DNA from: an uncultured Granulosicoccaceae bacterium
Lineage (GTDB): Bacteria > Pseudomonadota > Gammaproteobacteria > Granulosicoccales > Granulosicoccaceae
NCBI GenBank assembly: GCA_937922945.1
Contig: CAKZUP010000032.1
Span: forward strand, 57,849-121,848
Length of the DNA stretch: 64,000 nucleotides
Direction of reading: 5' to 3'
Shown: piece after piece, positions 1 through 8,409 of the stretch
How positions within the stretch are numbered: position 1 is the first letter of the stretch
How the letters are laid out: every line of letters begins with the position of its first letter
The notes under the pieces: model-generated
What the model was told of the DNA's origin: nothing
The model's input: the letters and a program-made list of their open reading frames with translations, nothing else
The model's database searches: none
Translations under genes and position numbers: made by a program

Positions 1-244
1 TGATTCTTTATGGAGTAGATTAATTAACCTGATATAACGGTACTCGCGACGAGACTCGTTACGACCGCGGGCATTTCTCGGAATTTTTATGCATAAGGCC
101 TGGTCGCCAGGATGCTGATAACATAATCTACCCGACCCTCGCCCCAACAAGCGCAAAGGTTCGCTCAAATCTGCAGACTCAATTGCTCGTGCAAGCCGTT
201 CCTTACAGCGGTAGGTATAAAGACTTTCGATCACGGTATTGGCA
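1..244. other. Left edge, no gene recognised
   Basis: This stretch lies downstream of the Kelch gene, which ends at 245 on the minus strand. No ORF of convincing length or composition starts or ends here. A small perfect inverted repeat (CCTGG-TCG-CCAGG, about 99-111) is visible but has no T-run, so it is not called a terminator. The 64-aa plus-strand ORF starting at 183 overlaps the end of the Kelch gene and looks like a shadow. Confidence 0.5.
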
Positions 245-2404
245 TCACCTTGAGTTTTGGATTGAATGTTCCAATAACTTTTTGCAGGCATGCACGCTTG
301 ATAATGCTCCTAACTCCCAATCGGATCCCTTGGTCATTCGCACCACGCAAACATCATCGCTTGTGCCATTTTGCTGAAAATGTTCAACGCTATCGCTGTC
401 AGTTGAGCTGGAGAAGTCGAGTTTGTCTTCTTCTACTAAAACGATAGTACGGGACCATGAGGCGGTCGATGTGTCCCTTTGGTAATAGGTGAGTAACCCA
501 TTCTGACTCAGCTGTGCTGATTGTAAGTTGCATGCTGAAATGTCAGGCAGCTTGCCCACGCACTGATCGTTAGTGTAAGAAAATCCTGTTTGGCGTTTTG
601 ATAACCCAAGTTTGGTTTGAGCGCTACCCGAGCAATAAATGTTTAGCGTGCTGGCTTTACCTTGGTACACATCGCTTGCACAGCCACTGATATTGTCAGG
701 CAACGTGCTTGAGCGATAGAGCTGGTTTACCTCGACCAAGGCATCGAGCGCTTCGGTATCAATCGCCTTCGACAATTCACTGAACATGATTTGAAGCTCA
801 CTATCATCTGCATTCAAACCGACGACAACCCCTTCGTATCGCGCACCAGTATGATGATTGATAACAGTGTATACGCCATCTGTAACTGCACATGACCGGC
901 CACCAGCACAAATTTCTTTTTGATTTTGCTTTTCATCCTGCACTTGGTACCAGCCGTCGTCCGGCCAACTTATCGTATTTCCGCTAATCACCAATGGATG
1001 CCCCTGTTTAGATGGAGCCACAGGTTCAGGCGTCGCTGTTGATGTACCAGATGATGCTGGCTGCGACGCACCCACAGGTATATCTCTAAACCGCTTACCG
1101 GTTGCATGATTGATAACAAGGTAGCTGCCTACTGGTACATCGCAAGAACGCCCACCAGCACATACTTCGACGAAATCCCCTTCACTCAGCACTTGATACC
1201 ATCCATCATCTGGCCAGCTCAACGTACCACCGGTCACCACCACAGGGCCATACTGAGACGATGTTTCCGCAGAATCATTCGCTGGCGCTGGTACCGGTGC
1301 TGGCTCTGGTGCTGGCTCTGGTGCTGGCTCTGGTATTGGCTCTGGTATTGGCTCTGGTGTTGGCTCTGGTGTTGGTGCTGGCTCTGGTGTTGACACGGCA
1401 CCACCGACAGCATCTTTAAATACGTTACTGGTTAGCGAGCGCACAGAAGGAATGGATTTAGAGGTTATCGGTGCCCCACCACCAGCCACCAACAGCTTAC
1501 CGTCAAAAATTCTTGCCACGGGTGCGACCAACGTTTGCGGCAGTGTGGCAACCTGAGACCACGTGTCTTTTTTCCAGTCATATCTCACTACCCTATTACC
1601 TGGTCTGTTCCCACCGACCATGTAGATAAAACCGTTATGGACAAACGTACCCGGTTCGCTATGAGATTCAGCCGCCGGTAAATTAGCCACACGATTCCAT
1701 TGATTGTTTGCAGGGTTATACGTGTGTACAAAAGGCACATTGCCACCACCAATGCCTGGACAACCATCGTGTCCGTTCTGACCACCGATGGCGTAAATCA
1801 GGTTGTTCAGGACAACGGTTGAAAAATGATTTCGTGCTAGCGGCATTGCAGCACTACCTGTTAGATCTTTCCAGCCTGCTCCAATGGCACTCAGATTCAG
1901 AACATAGTGAAAGTTAACATCACATTTGGCTTGCGCGTCCATACCACCAAAGATGTGAATATTATTACCAACCAAAGCCGCTCCGCCACCTGCCATCGGC
2001 TTTGGCAAACCGGGGCCTTTGCGCCATTGCTTGTTGTTCAGATTGTAAATCCACACATCTGCTGTGACTTTTCCGGGGTGTGCTCCAACCCGGCCTCCCA
2101 ATAGCCATACATCTGCACCGACTTTGACTGTTCCTGTATGAGTAACCGCCGTTCCATTGGCCACAGACGTATTTCCGAGCAATGACCACTGTTTGGTTGA
2201 AGGGTTGTACTTCTCGATGCTATTACCAACGAACAGTCCTTTTGAAAAACCATTGAATACGTAGAGTTCCCCATTGTGCGCAACCGATGCTGCTTCCGAT
2301 CGATTCAGCTTCATATTGGGTTGAGTATTCCACGACTGTGCGGATGCTGTAGACACCGAAAAAAACAGCCAGAAAAGGCCTGACATCAGACTATAACTTC
2401 GCAT
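245..2404 (-). CDS. Secreted Kelch-repeat protein with duplicated C-terminal WPDDGWYQV domain
   Basis: A signal peptide (hydrophobic core ending at TASAQ, about residue 23) predicts export. Residues about 30-330 carry six or so Kelch motifs (paired Gly before hydrophobic strands, e.g. VFNGF, IFGGMD, AIGGQN, MVGGNR), expected to fold as a beta-propeller for protein or glycan binding. A Pro/Glu linker (PEPxPEP, about 337-372) leads to two copies of a roughly 50-residue module (about 385-440 and 465-525). Each copy has WPDDGWYQV, a Cys pair in CAGGRSC and VINHxTG. The last 190 residues are Cys-containing and unrecognised. The ATG start has an upstream AGGAAG on the minus strand. The gene is divergent from the DUF4091 lipoprotein. 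A surface or extracellular binding role is inferred; the substrate is unknown. Confidence 0.85.
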   Translation of the reverse strand: MRSYSLMSGLFWLFFSVSTASAQSWNTQPNMKLNRSEAASVAHNGELYVFNGFSKGLFVGNSIEKYNPSTKQWSLLGNTSVANGTAVTHTGTVKVGADVWLLGGRVGAHPGKVTADVWIYNLNNKQWRKGPGLPKPMAGGGAALVGNNIHIFGGMDAQAKCDVNFHYVLNLSAIGAGWKDLTGSAAMPLARNHFSTVVLNNLIYAIGGQNGHDGCPGIGGGNVPFVHTYNPANNQWNRVANLPAAESHSEPGTFVHNGFIYMVGGNRPGNRVVRYDWKKDTWSQVATLPQTLVAPVARIFDGKLLVAGGGAPITSKSIPSVRSLTSNVFKDAVGGAVSTPEPAPTPEPTPEPIPEPIPEPAPEPAPEPAPVPAPANDSAETSSQYGPVVVTGGTLSWPDDGWYQVLSEGDFVEVCAGGRSCDVPVGSYLVINHATGKRFRDIPVGASQPASSGTSTATPEPVAPSKQGHPLVISGNTISWPDDGWYQVQDEKQNQKEICAGGRSCAVTDGVYTVINHHTGARYEGVVVGLNADDSELQIMFSELSKAIDTEALDALVEVNQLYRSSTLPDNISGCASDVYQGKASTLNIYCSGSAQTKLGLSKRQTGFSYTNDQCVGKLPDISACNLQSAQLSQNGLLTYYQRDTSTASWSRTIVLVEEDKLDFSSSTDSDSVEHFQQNGTSDDVCVVRMTKGSDWELGALSSVHACKKLLEHSIQNSR
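1281..1392 (-). repeat. Hexanucleotide-type coding repeat (Pro-Glu linker)
   Basis: The plus strand reads as variants of GGCTCTGGTGCT or GGCTCTGGTATT, encoding alternating PEPA/PEPI/PEPT on the minus strand inside the Kelch protein. The unit length is a multiple of three, so copy-number change would lengthen or shorten the linker without a frameshift. Confidence 0.8.
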
Positions 2405-3058
2405 AATTCCGCTTCCTGTTTTTATGCCACTGGGTGTGACAAAAAAGGGTGGTAAAAAATCCGCTATTTACCGAATACCAACGGCCTTTAACTTAACTTG
2501 ACTACTGCTTTGTGAAAATAATACTTACAGACTAGGTTTAGCAAAAATATGAAAGAAAACACGTTTATTCGTGGTTTGAATCGCTAAGTGATAGATAATT
2601 AAACAACTTCACTGAAGACATTAAGCCCTTAGCGTGCAACGCTGTTCATGTTTCAGGAACACATGCGCAGACACGCATCAGCAAACGACACAGCAAAGAG
2701 AACTCAGGACAACTCGCACTAAGCAAAAAAAACAGGTCGCATGCCAGCACCGAAGCCAAAACTGCGCGTGATTTTCCGGTGCAGATTTTCGGCTGATCGA
2801 CGACAAAACATGGCTCAAACCGTGTTTCACCTGCGACACCGTTCATGGTTTTTACATCCTGTCGCCCGAGCATGTACCGGTAACCCCCAGGAAACACAAA
2901 TTGACATAAAATCGGGCTATCAGTCAGTGGTCATCGGGGTTTTCGGGCTATAGTTTTACGGCTGTCGATGGAAGCTATCGGCAGCTCTCATCCACTTTGC
3001 GACAAAACCGCCATGCCAAACACGCTAGCGGCCGCTGGCAGAACAGGACATCATTGAT
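2405..3058. other. 654-bp divergent intergenic region
   Basis: This lies between the starts of the Kelch gene (minus) and the DUF4091 lipoprotein (plus), so promoters for both should be here. A TTGACA hexamer at 2901-2906 and a TATAGT at 2949-2954 are visible, but their spacing does not fit one sigma-70 promoter. The ORFs in the track here (83 and 70 aa) overlap each other antisense and resemble no family I know. No riboswitch or RNA gene was recognised. Confidence 0.5.
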
Positions 3059-5032
3059 TTGCAGCCAACTCTTCCATACCTTTGCCTTTCTGTGAAAAAG
3101 GGTTTAGCCCACAAAGGCATCCTATTCAACGGAGTCGCTCTGTCTAAGAATACCGGCCAGAGCTTGAGCTTATTTCTTCTATTGATTTTTGTTGTCACAG
3201 TGTCTGGCTGCGATGCCGGTGTAAAGGTGGCATCTGAATTCAAGTCGTACAACAGCGGCTGCAACGATAGTCACTCGACTATTATCATTTGCCCCGCCAC
3301 CGACATGGCAAAAATAACCAAAGAAGGAAACATCGGATTTGAGCACAAGGATTACAACTGGTCGACAGGTGTGTTGGAACTTCATGCTGCACGGAACGAA
3401 ACCGTTGCTTATCAACTCATACTAAAACGGGCAACCGACGACACTGTTACAAACATTACGCTATCGTTTGGCGAATTTCGCGCAAGTGATACAGGCTCGA
3501 CAACCCAGTTTTACCAATCAGCGTATGCCGCGTTTTATCACCCTATAGATAATGCTGGATACACATGGGGCCCACCAACCCCTGTGCTTGCCTGGCCGGC
3601 AGAATACCCTGACGCACTTGTACCATTTACAGAAACGTGTGCGTCAGATGCTTCCGGACAAGTCCTCAAACAGGTTGATATTGCATCGCCAAAACTTGTC
3701 GAACAAAACCAGGCTATCTGGATTGACACCTACATACCAAAAAACACAGCACCGGGCATCTACGAACAAATATTGGATTTAGAAATTGATGAGCACGTTA
3801 TACAACTGCCAGTACAGATCACAGTTTATAACACCACTCTGCCAGACGAACCCAGTATCGACGCTGTTGGTGAGATATACAGAAGTTATGATCTTGAAGG
3901 AGCGGGCTTTGATATAACCGACCCTGCCTGGAAAGCAATGTCGCACTGCTATCAACGTTTAGCGCACCAGCACCGCATGGTCTTTATCGAACGGTTACCA
4001 ACGCTGTTAACGCAAAATCAATTAGACGCTTATGCTGATGTTATAGAGCCAATAGTTACCGGGAGCTTATTTGATGTTGCAAACGGTTATATTGGACCGG
4101 GCGAAAATACCCCGGTATCTATCTGGAAAACACCGTGGCCGCAAACCATCAATGGCTTTTCTGTCGAACCATTGAGTGAGCGTGAAATAAGCGAATATGC
4201 ATCGCTTGCATCGAACTGGAATGCGTTGTCCACAAACAGAGGCTGGCCAACTATAAATTACTTTGCTTACGTGTTTGATGAGGTGGATGGCCCCGATACA
4301 ACAAGCGACACAGGCGACGCCCGCAGCCGCTACATAGAACAAATACACGATCAGATATCATTGGTACAAAACGCCATCGATTCAGGCACCACCGATATTG
4401 CTATTGACCTTATCTGGACCAGCCATAGCAACCCCTCCGCATGGAAAGACGATCCGGCACTCGACCTCACCGATAAAGTAAGGCTATGGGCACCAAATGC
4501 AAGCGCAGCAGACACGCAATTTTTAAGCGAGCGCATAGCGTCTGGAGACAAAGCTTGGTTTTATCACAGTGGGCATCCGGCTGTCGGTGCACATAGCATT
4601 AACGTATCGGGTATTGAGATGCGAACGTGGGGTGTGATTGGCGCGCGTTATGGATTTCAAGGGCAGCTAATGTGGGCACTAAACCTGGGTAGTGATGACT
4701 TTCCCTATCGTGAACCTCATTACAGGCCGGATGAAGATCGCGCCGGTAACGGTGTCATGGTTTATCCCGGCAATCAACTGGATAAAATTGGTTTTAAAAA
4801 ATCCCCTGGCCCCGTTCCTTCTATGCGGTTAAAAGCATGGCGGCGGGGTTTGCAAGATGCCGAACTCTATTATTTGGCGTTTGAACAATCACCGGAAACA
4901 GCAACACAACTTATTACTGGCATGGTTCCAACGGCCCTTAGTGAGGGCGAAGGCCGTGCCAGCTGGCCCAGTACCAGCGGTCCATGGATTGAATTCCATA
5001 AACAATTACTACAGGCAGCGTCTACTCGCTAA
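3059..5032 (+). CDS. DUF4091 (GH123-like) lipoprotein
   Basis: The C-terminal third matches the DUF4091/glycoside hydrolase 123 type. It has FDE in the middle (about residue 405), then GVMVYPG and PSMRLKAWRRGLQDAE near residues 570-610, the signature segment of that family. The N-terminal region carries a lipoprotein signal (hydrophobic run followed by VSGC), so the mature protein is probably membrane-anchored and faces the periplasm or exterior. The family includes N-acetyl-galactosaminidase-like enzymes, but most DUF4091 members have no known substrate. The start is uncertain. The track begins at a TTG; a GTG lies at 3092; and a CTG at 3140, preceded by GGAG, would give an ideal-length lipoprotein signal peptide. 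About 650 residues is usual for this family. Confidence 0.8.
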   Translation: MQPTLPYLCLSVKKGLAHKGILFNGVALSKNTGQSLSLFLLLIFVVTVSGCDAGVKVASEFKSYNSGCNDSHSTIIICPATDMAKITKEGNIGFEHKDYNWSTGVLELHAARNETVAYQLILKRATDDTVTNITLSFGEFRASDTGSTTQFYQSAYAAFYHPIDNAGYTWGPPTPVLAWPAEYPDALVPFTETCASDASGQVLKQVDIASPKLVEQNQAIWIDTYIPKNTAPGIYEQILDLEIDEHVIQLPVQITVYNTTLPDEPSIDAVGEIYRSYDLEGAGFDITDPAWKAMSHCYQRLAHQHRMVFIERLPTLLTQNQLDAYADVIEPIVTGSLFDVANGYIGPGENTPVSIWKTPWPQTINGFSVEPLSEREISEYASLASNWNALSTNRGWPTINYFAYVFDEVDGPDTTSDTGDARSRYIEQIHDQISLVQNAIDSGTTDIAIDLIWTSHSNPSAWKDDPALDLTDKVRLWAPNASAADTQFLSERIASGDKAWFYHSGHPAVGAHSINVSGIEMRTWGVIGARYGFQGQLMWALNLGSDDFPYREPHYRPDEDRAGNGVMVYPGNQLDKIGFKKSPGPVPSMRLKAWRRGLQDAELYYLAFEQSPETATQLITGMVPTALSEGEGRASWPSTSGPWIEFHKQLLQAASTR

Positions 5033-5117
5033 TTTCCAATTTATACTTACCCACACTGTGGCAAATAAACCGGGAATGCGAGATACTGCAATCTGTACTT
5101 AGCGAGGTACTCAATTC

Positions 5118-5735
5118 ATGCACAGCCACGATGATGATGATCACTCTCACCTCACCGATATCGAAGCGCGCGTTAGAGCACTTGAGAGCTTACTTGGCGA
5201 AAAAGGCTATATCAACTCTACCGCCGTCGATGAAATAGTTCAGACCTACGAGAAAAAAATTGGTCCGCAGAACGGTGCACATGTGGTTGCCAAAGCATGG
5301 ACAGACAAACAGTTCAACGATTGGTTGCGTAAGGATGCCACTGCAGCTATTCATTCGCTTGGATACACATCAAGACAGGGAGAGCACATGGAAGCCGTGT
5401 TCAATTCTCCAGACACACACCACCTGGTCGTTTGCACATTGTGCTCATGCTACCCTTGGTCGGTGTTAGGGCTTCCACCAACGTGGTACAAGTCCCCACC
5501 CTACCGATCTAAAGCCGTTATCGATCCACGTGGTGTACTTGCAGATTTTGGTGTGCACCTGCCAGAACATACCAGCATCGAAGTTCACGACTCCACTGCA
5601 GAAATACGCTACTTGGTAATACCCGAACGGCCAGCCAACACCGATGATTTAGATGAAAAGGCGTTGTCACAACTGGTTACACGCAATTCCATGATCGGTA
5701 CCGCAATACTTGCACCAGCGGAGAAAACCAAATGA
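5118..5735 (+). CDS. Nitrile hydratase alpha subunit, cobalt type
   Basis: Nitrile hydratase hydrates nitriles to amides in the cytoplasm as an alpha-beta heterodimer with a metal in the alpha subunit. The metal-binding claw CTLCSC is at residues 106-111. A Thr after the first Cys is the cobalt-type variant; iron enzymes carry Ser. The His/Asp-rich N-terminus (MHSHDDDD) followed by EARVRALESLLxEKGY is typical, and 205 aa is the normal length. A GAGGT ribosome-binding site sits about 8 bases upstream of the ATG. The stop overlaps the beta-subunit start, so alpha, beta and the accessory protein form one tightly coupled operon. No amidase follows directly; the nearest amidase-fold gene is 26 kb away. 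Confidence 0.95.
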   Translation: MHSHDDDDHSHLTDIEARVRALESLLGEKGYINSTAVDEIVQTYEKKIGPQNGAHVVAKAWTDKQFNDWLRKDATAAIHSLGYTSRQGEHMEAVFNSPDTHHLVVCTLCSCYPWSVLGLPPTWYKSPPYRSKAVIDPRGVLADFGVHLPEHTSIEVHDSTAEIRYLVIPERPANTDDLDEKALSQLVTRNSMIGTAILAPAEKTK

Positions 5736-6427
5736 ATGGTGGCGCCGATCTGGGTGGCATGATGGGCTTTGGACCGGTCATTGAAGAACCAGATGAGCCG
5801 AACTTTCATGCACAGTGGGAAGAGCGCGTATTAGGCATCACGGTGGCACTCGGCGCTTGTGGTCAATGGAATATCGATCAAAGTCGCTTTGCAAGAGAAA
5901 GCCTGCCACCGGCTATTTACTTGTCATCCTCCTATTATGAAATCTGGTATCGCGGTATTGTTAAATTATTGAAGCAGAACCACATGATATCTGACAAGGA
6001 GCTAGCCACAGCCCAAGCCTCTCTACCTAGAGTTGACGAATGTAATGCACTGTTGCCAGAGAACGTTGAAGCTACTTTAATGGCGGGTAGCCCGGCCAAC
6101 AGAAAGTCCGACCAACCAGCTGCATTTGACGTTGGCCAGCAAGTTCGAACCATCAACATTCATCCGGAAACGCACACCAGACTTCCTCGCTATGCGCGAG
6201 ATAAAACGGGCATTATTTCGAAAGTTCATGGTGTACACGTTTTGCCAGATACCAGCGCCGTAGGTCAAGGCGAGCAAGCCACATGGTTGTATAAAGTCAG
6301 TTTCGATGCGCAAACGTTGTGGGGCGATACCCGTGTTAACGAGCAAGTCAATAACAAAGCAACTAACAAAGACAAGGTGCATCTGGATTTGTGGCAGCCA
6401 TACCTTAAAGCAGACACGACATTATGA
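5732..6427 (+). CDS. Nitrile hydratase beta subunit
   Basis: This is the partner of the alpha subunit. It opens with MNGGADLGGMMGFGPV, the characteristic beta-subunit N-terminus, continues with the helical region (FHAQWEERVLG and SYYEIWYRGI), and ends with the SH3-like barrel found in all nitrile hydratase beta chains (GQQVRTxNxHP... HTRLPRYARDKxGxI, about residues 132-165). At 231 aa it is full length. Its ATG overlaps the alpha stop and its stop overlaps the accessory start (ATGA), which indicates translational coupling. Confidence 0.95.
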   Translation: MNGGADLGGMMGFGPVIEEPDEPNFHAQWEERVLGITVALGACGQWNIDQSRFARESLPPAIYLSSSYYEIWYRGIVKLLKQNHMISDKELATAQASLPRVDECNALLPENVEATLMAGSPANRKSDQPAAFDVGQQVRTINIHPETHTRLPRYARDKTGIISKVHGVHVLPDTSAVGQGEQATWLYKVSFDAQTLWGDTRVNEQVNNKATNKDKVHLDLWQPYLKADTTL

Positions 6428-6756
6428 CCGATCTTAGTTTATTGCCAGGAATATCACTTCACGAAAATGAACCGGTGTTCAATGAACCCTGGGAGGCACA
6501 AGCGTTTGGCATAGTTATAGCGCTCCACGACAACGAAGTGTTCAGCTGGGATGAATGGGTGAGCGCACTGGTTAAGGTATTGAATGAGCACCCGAATGAA
6601 GATTATTATAAAAATTGGTTAAGTGCACTTGAGAACATCGTTGATTCGAAAAAATTAATTTCTTTTGACACCTTGTCCCATCGAAAAGCGCTTTGGCATG
6701 AAGCTGCGGCACAAACACCGCATGGCGAACCAATACAATTACCAAGTCATACCTGA
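6424..6756 (+). CDS. Nitrile hydratase accessory protein (metal-loading activator type)
   Basis: This small 110-aa protein sits immediately after the beta subunit with an ATGA overlap. It shares the beta-subunit-like helical motif (FNEPWEAQAFGIVIALHD and a YYKNWLSALE segment), as do the P14K/NhlE-type activators of cobalt nitrile hydratases. In studied systems such proteins bring cobalt to the alpha subunit by swapping subunits. That role is inferred here from family and position. The sequence ends with the common PHGEPIxLP tail. No separate cobalt transporter is adjacent. Confidence 0.85.
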   Translation: MTDLSLLPGISLHENEPVFNEPWEAQAFGIVIALHDNEVFSWDEWVSALVKVLNEHPNEDYYKNWLSALENIVDSKKLISFDTLSHRKALWHEAAAQTPHGEPIQLPSHT

Positions 6757-6943
6757 TTTTATAAGAATAAGCCGAACTTGCATTTATCCGGCCCTGTGGT
6801 CAGTTATCTGCTGTTTAAAGGCTTGATTGTGTTCAGATTATGTGAACTCATGCTAGCCCTGGACACAGGAATTGGCCCTGCCGACCGCACAAGTAACAGC
6901 CGTTTGTTACAATCGGGCATCCTCTCGGCCAAAGACAACGACG

Positions 6944-8278
6944 ATGAAAAGTATGATAAAAAAACCAATCCACGCCGCCGTCCAGCTAGCGGGCATAGTG
7001 TTTCTAGTCGGGTTCATCAGCGGCTGCAGTAGCAGCGGTGGCGGAAGCGATGATGATTTTGTGGTACTTACGCCGGAAGTGCCCGAAGCTCAACAACAAC
7101 CACGTGCCTTCGCCTTAGCCGACGCATACAACGCTAACAGTCCATATAAAGATGTCTTGAAAGACTGTTACGATGCAGCAGAGGGTGAGGAGTGCACGTT
7201 CACTCAACTACCACTGCTTGGACAATCGTCCGGCGGCAACCCGACTATCCCGGATATTATGGATCGTGTCATAGTCAGTCACGATTGGATGGGTGTTCGA
7301 TTCGAGCAGCTACTGACCAGAATGCCTGCTGAAGCCTTGCAGCTATTCAAACCGGTTGCCGTTATATTTATAGGTAGCGAGTTAACCTTCAGCAGCTACG
7401 CAGCATTCAGAGGCGCGCTTAAAGTTGATCCAGAATCACTCTGGCTTACTGCAGACGAGAAAACGGCTCTCACTAACGACACCGGCACAGGTGGAGGTTC
7501 AACAGACAGCACTCGCGACGACTTACAATTCAGAACACGTTGGACTCTTGCCAAAAATGGCTTAGGATTGAATCGTCGACTTTCTGCCAGCGAAAGAGAA
7601 TTTGGCGATATTTATGATTTCTTTGCTTATAGCACTTACGCCGATCTTGCGTTTGCGTTCGATCTGTTTCCGGAATCAAGCTATACAGAAGACAGACCAC
7701 TGGCAACCCCTGCAGTCATATTCAATGAAACTATCAACAGCAACAGCGTCGTCACTGATCCGTTGTATCAGGATGCTAACCTTACTGTTATTAACTCTGT
7801 TTTAAATGGTGTTGTCGATGTGTATTACGATGACGTACCAGCCACGGATGCTCAAAAGGCATTAACAGCCGAGGAAATTGGAAATATCTTCGATCAGGAA
7901 GGCCGCGCCACGTTGTGGTCATACACACGAGATTACCGAGATACGTACCGGCTATTTGCCATGGCGATGATGCAGTACAAGCACAATGTTACACTGAATG
8001 TACTGTTTCTCGATGGGACTGAGGTTAACGACAACAGCACCATCGCTTACGGTATTAAAAACAGACTGGCAACGCCGGAAACCGCACCAAGAGCTAAGTT
8101 TGTCTTGGAACGCATGATAGGTGAGTCAGCAGAACTCGACAGTTTCTTCAGTTCTTCCATAGGCTCGCCAGAATACATCACCCCAGGAACAACCTACGGC
8201 AGTTATCTGGATGAATTCTTCCCGCCAGCTGCAGCAGACTCGGCTATCGGCGCACGTTCGCAGGATAACTTCGAGTAA
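6944..8278 (+). CDS. Unknown lipoprotein
   Basis: The track ORF begins at 6872, but the ATG at 6944 gives MKSMIKK, a hydrophobic stretch and a lipobox (ISGC followed by SSSGGG), so this start is preferred. The mature protein of about 415 residues should be a lipidated envelope protein. It has a Gly/Ser-rich tether, then a mixed alpha/beta body rich in aromatic residues with a CYDAAEGEEC pair near residue 65. I do not recognise a family or catalytic motif. It stands alone between the nitrile hydratase operon and the MFS gene, so context gives no function. Confidence 0.75.
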   Translation: MKSMIKKPIHAAVQLAGIVFLVGFISGCSSSGGGSDDDFVVLTPEVPEAQQQPRAFALADAYNANSPYKDVLKDCYDAAEGEECTFTQLPLLGQSSGGNPTIPDIMDRVIVSHDWMGVRFEQLLTRMPAEALQLFKPVAVIFIGSELTFSSYAAFRGALKVDPESLWLTADEKTALTNDTGTGGGSTDSTRDDLQFRTRWTLAKNGLGLNRRLSASEREFGDIYDFFAYSTYADLAFAFDLFPESSYTEDRPLATPAVIFNETINSNSVVTDPLYQDANLTVINSVLNGVVDVYYDDVPATDAQKALTAEEIGNIFDQEGRATLWSYTRDYRDTYRLFAMAMMQYKHNVTLNVLFLDGTEVNDNSTIAYGIKNRLATPETAPRAKFVLERMIGESAELDSFFSSSIGSPEYITPGTTYGSYLDEFFPPAAADSAIGARSQDNFE

Positions 8279-8295
8279 TCAGTCCAACTGTTGTA

Positions 8296-8317
8296 TAGCA
8301 AATACCCACTTTTGCTA
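8296..8317 (+). terminator. Weak stem-loop after the lipoprotein gene
   Basis: TAGCAAA and TTTGCTA form a 7-bp AT-rich stem with an 8-base loop, 18 bases after the lipoprotein stop. There is no clear T-run, so termination is only possible. Confidence 0.3.
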
Positions 8318-8336
8318 TTAACAATGCCTCCGTTGT

Positions 8337-8377
8337 TGCCAATGCGTTAACTCAATAAACGTGTTTTCGCATTGGCA
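8337..8377. promoter_or_regulatory. 10-bp perfect inverted repeat upstream of the MFS gene
   Basis: TGCCAATGCG at 8337-8346 and CGCATTGGCA at 8368-8377 are perfect complements separated by 21 bases, ending 32 bases before the MFS start codon. The arrangement could be an operator with two half-sites two helical turns apart, or a leader hairpin. No nearby regulator gene is an obvious partner. Confidence 0.45.
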
Positions 8378-8409
8378 CACGGTACTGCAGTAAAGGCTCA
8401 GCACACCGT

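Noticed and set aside
183-377. 64-aa plus-strand ORF near the left edge
   Set aside because: Mostly antisense to the Kelch gene end, no ribosome-binding site and no family likeness.
1106-1393. 95-aa plus-strand ORF with WLWCW repeats
   Set aside because: It is the antisense reading of the Pro-Glu linker repeat of the Kelch gene; the strange composition follows from the hexanucleotide repeat.
2646-2953. 83-aa and 70-aa ORFs in the long divergent gap
   Set aside because: They overlap each other on opposite strands, lack convincing starts and show no domain-like pattern.
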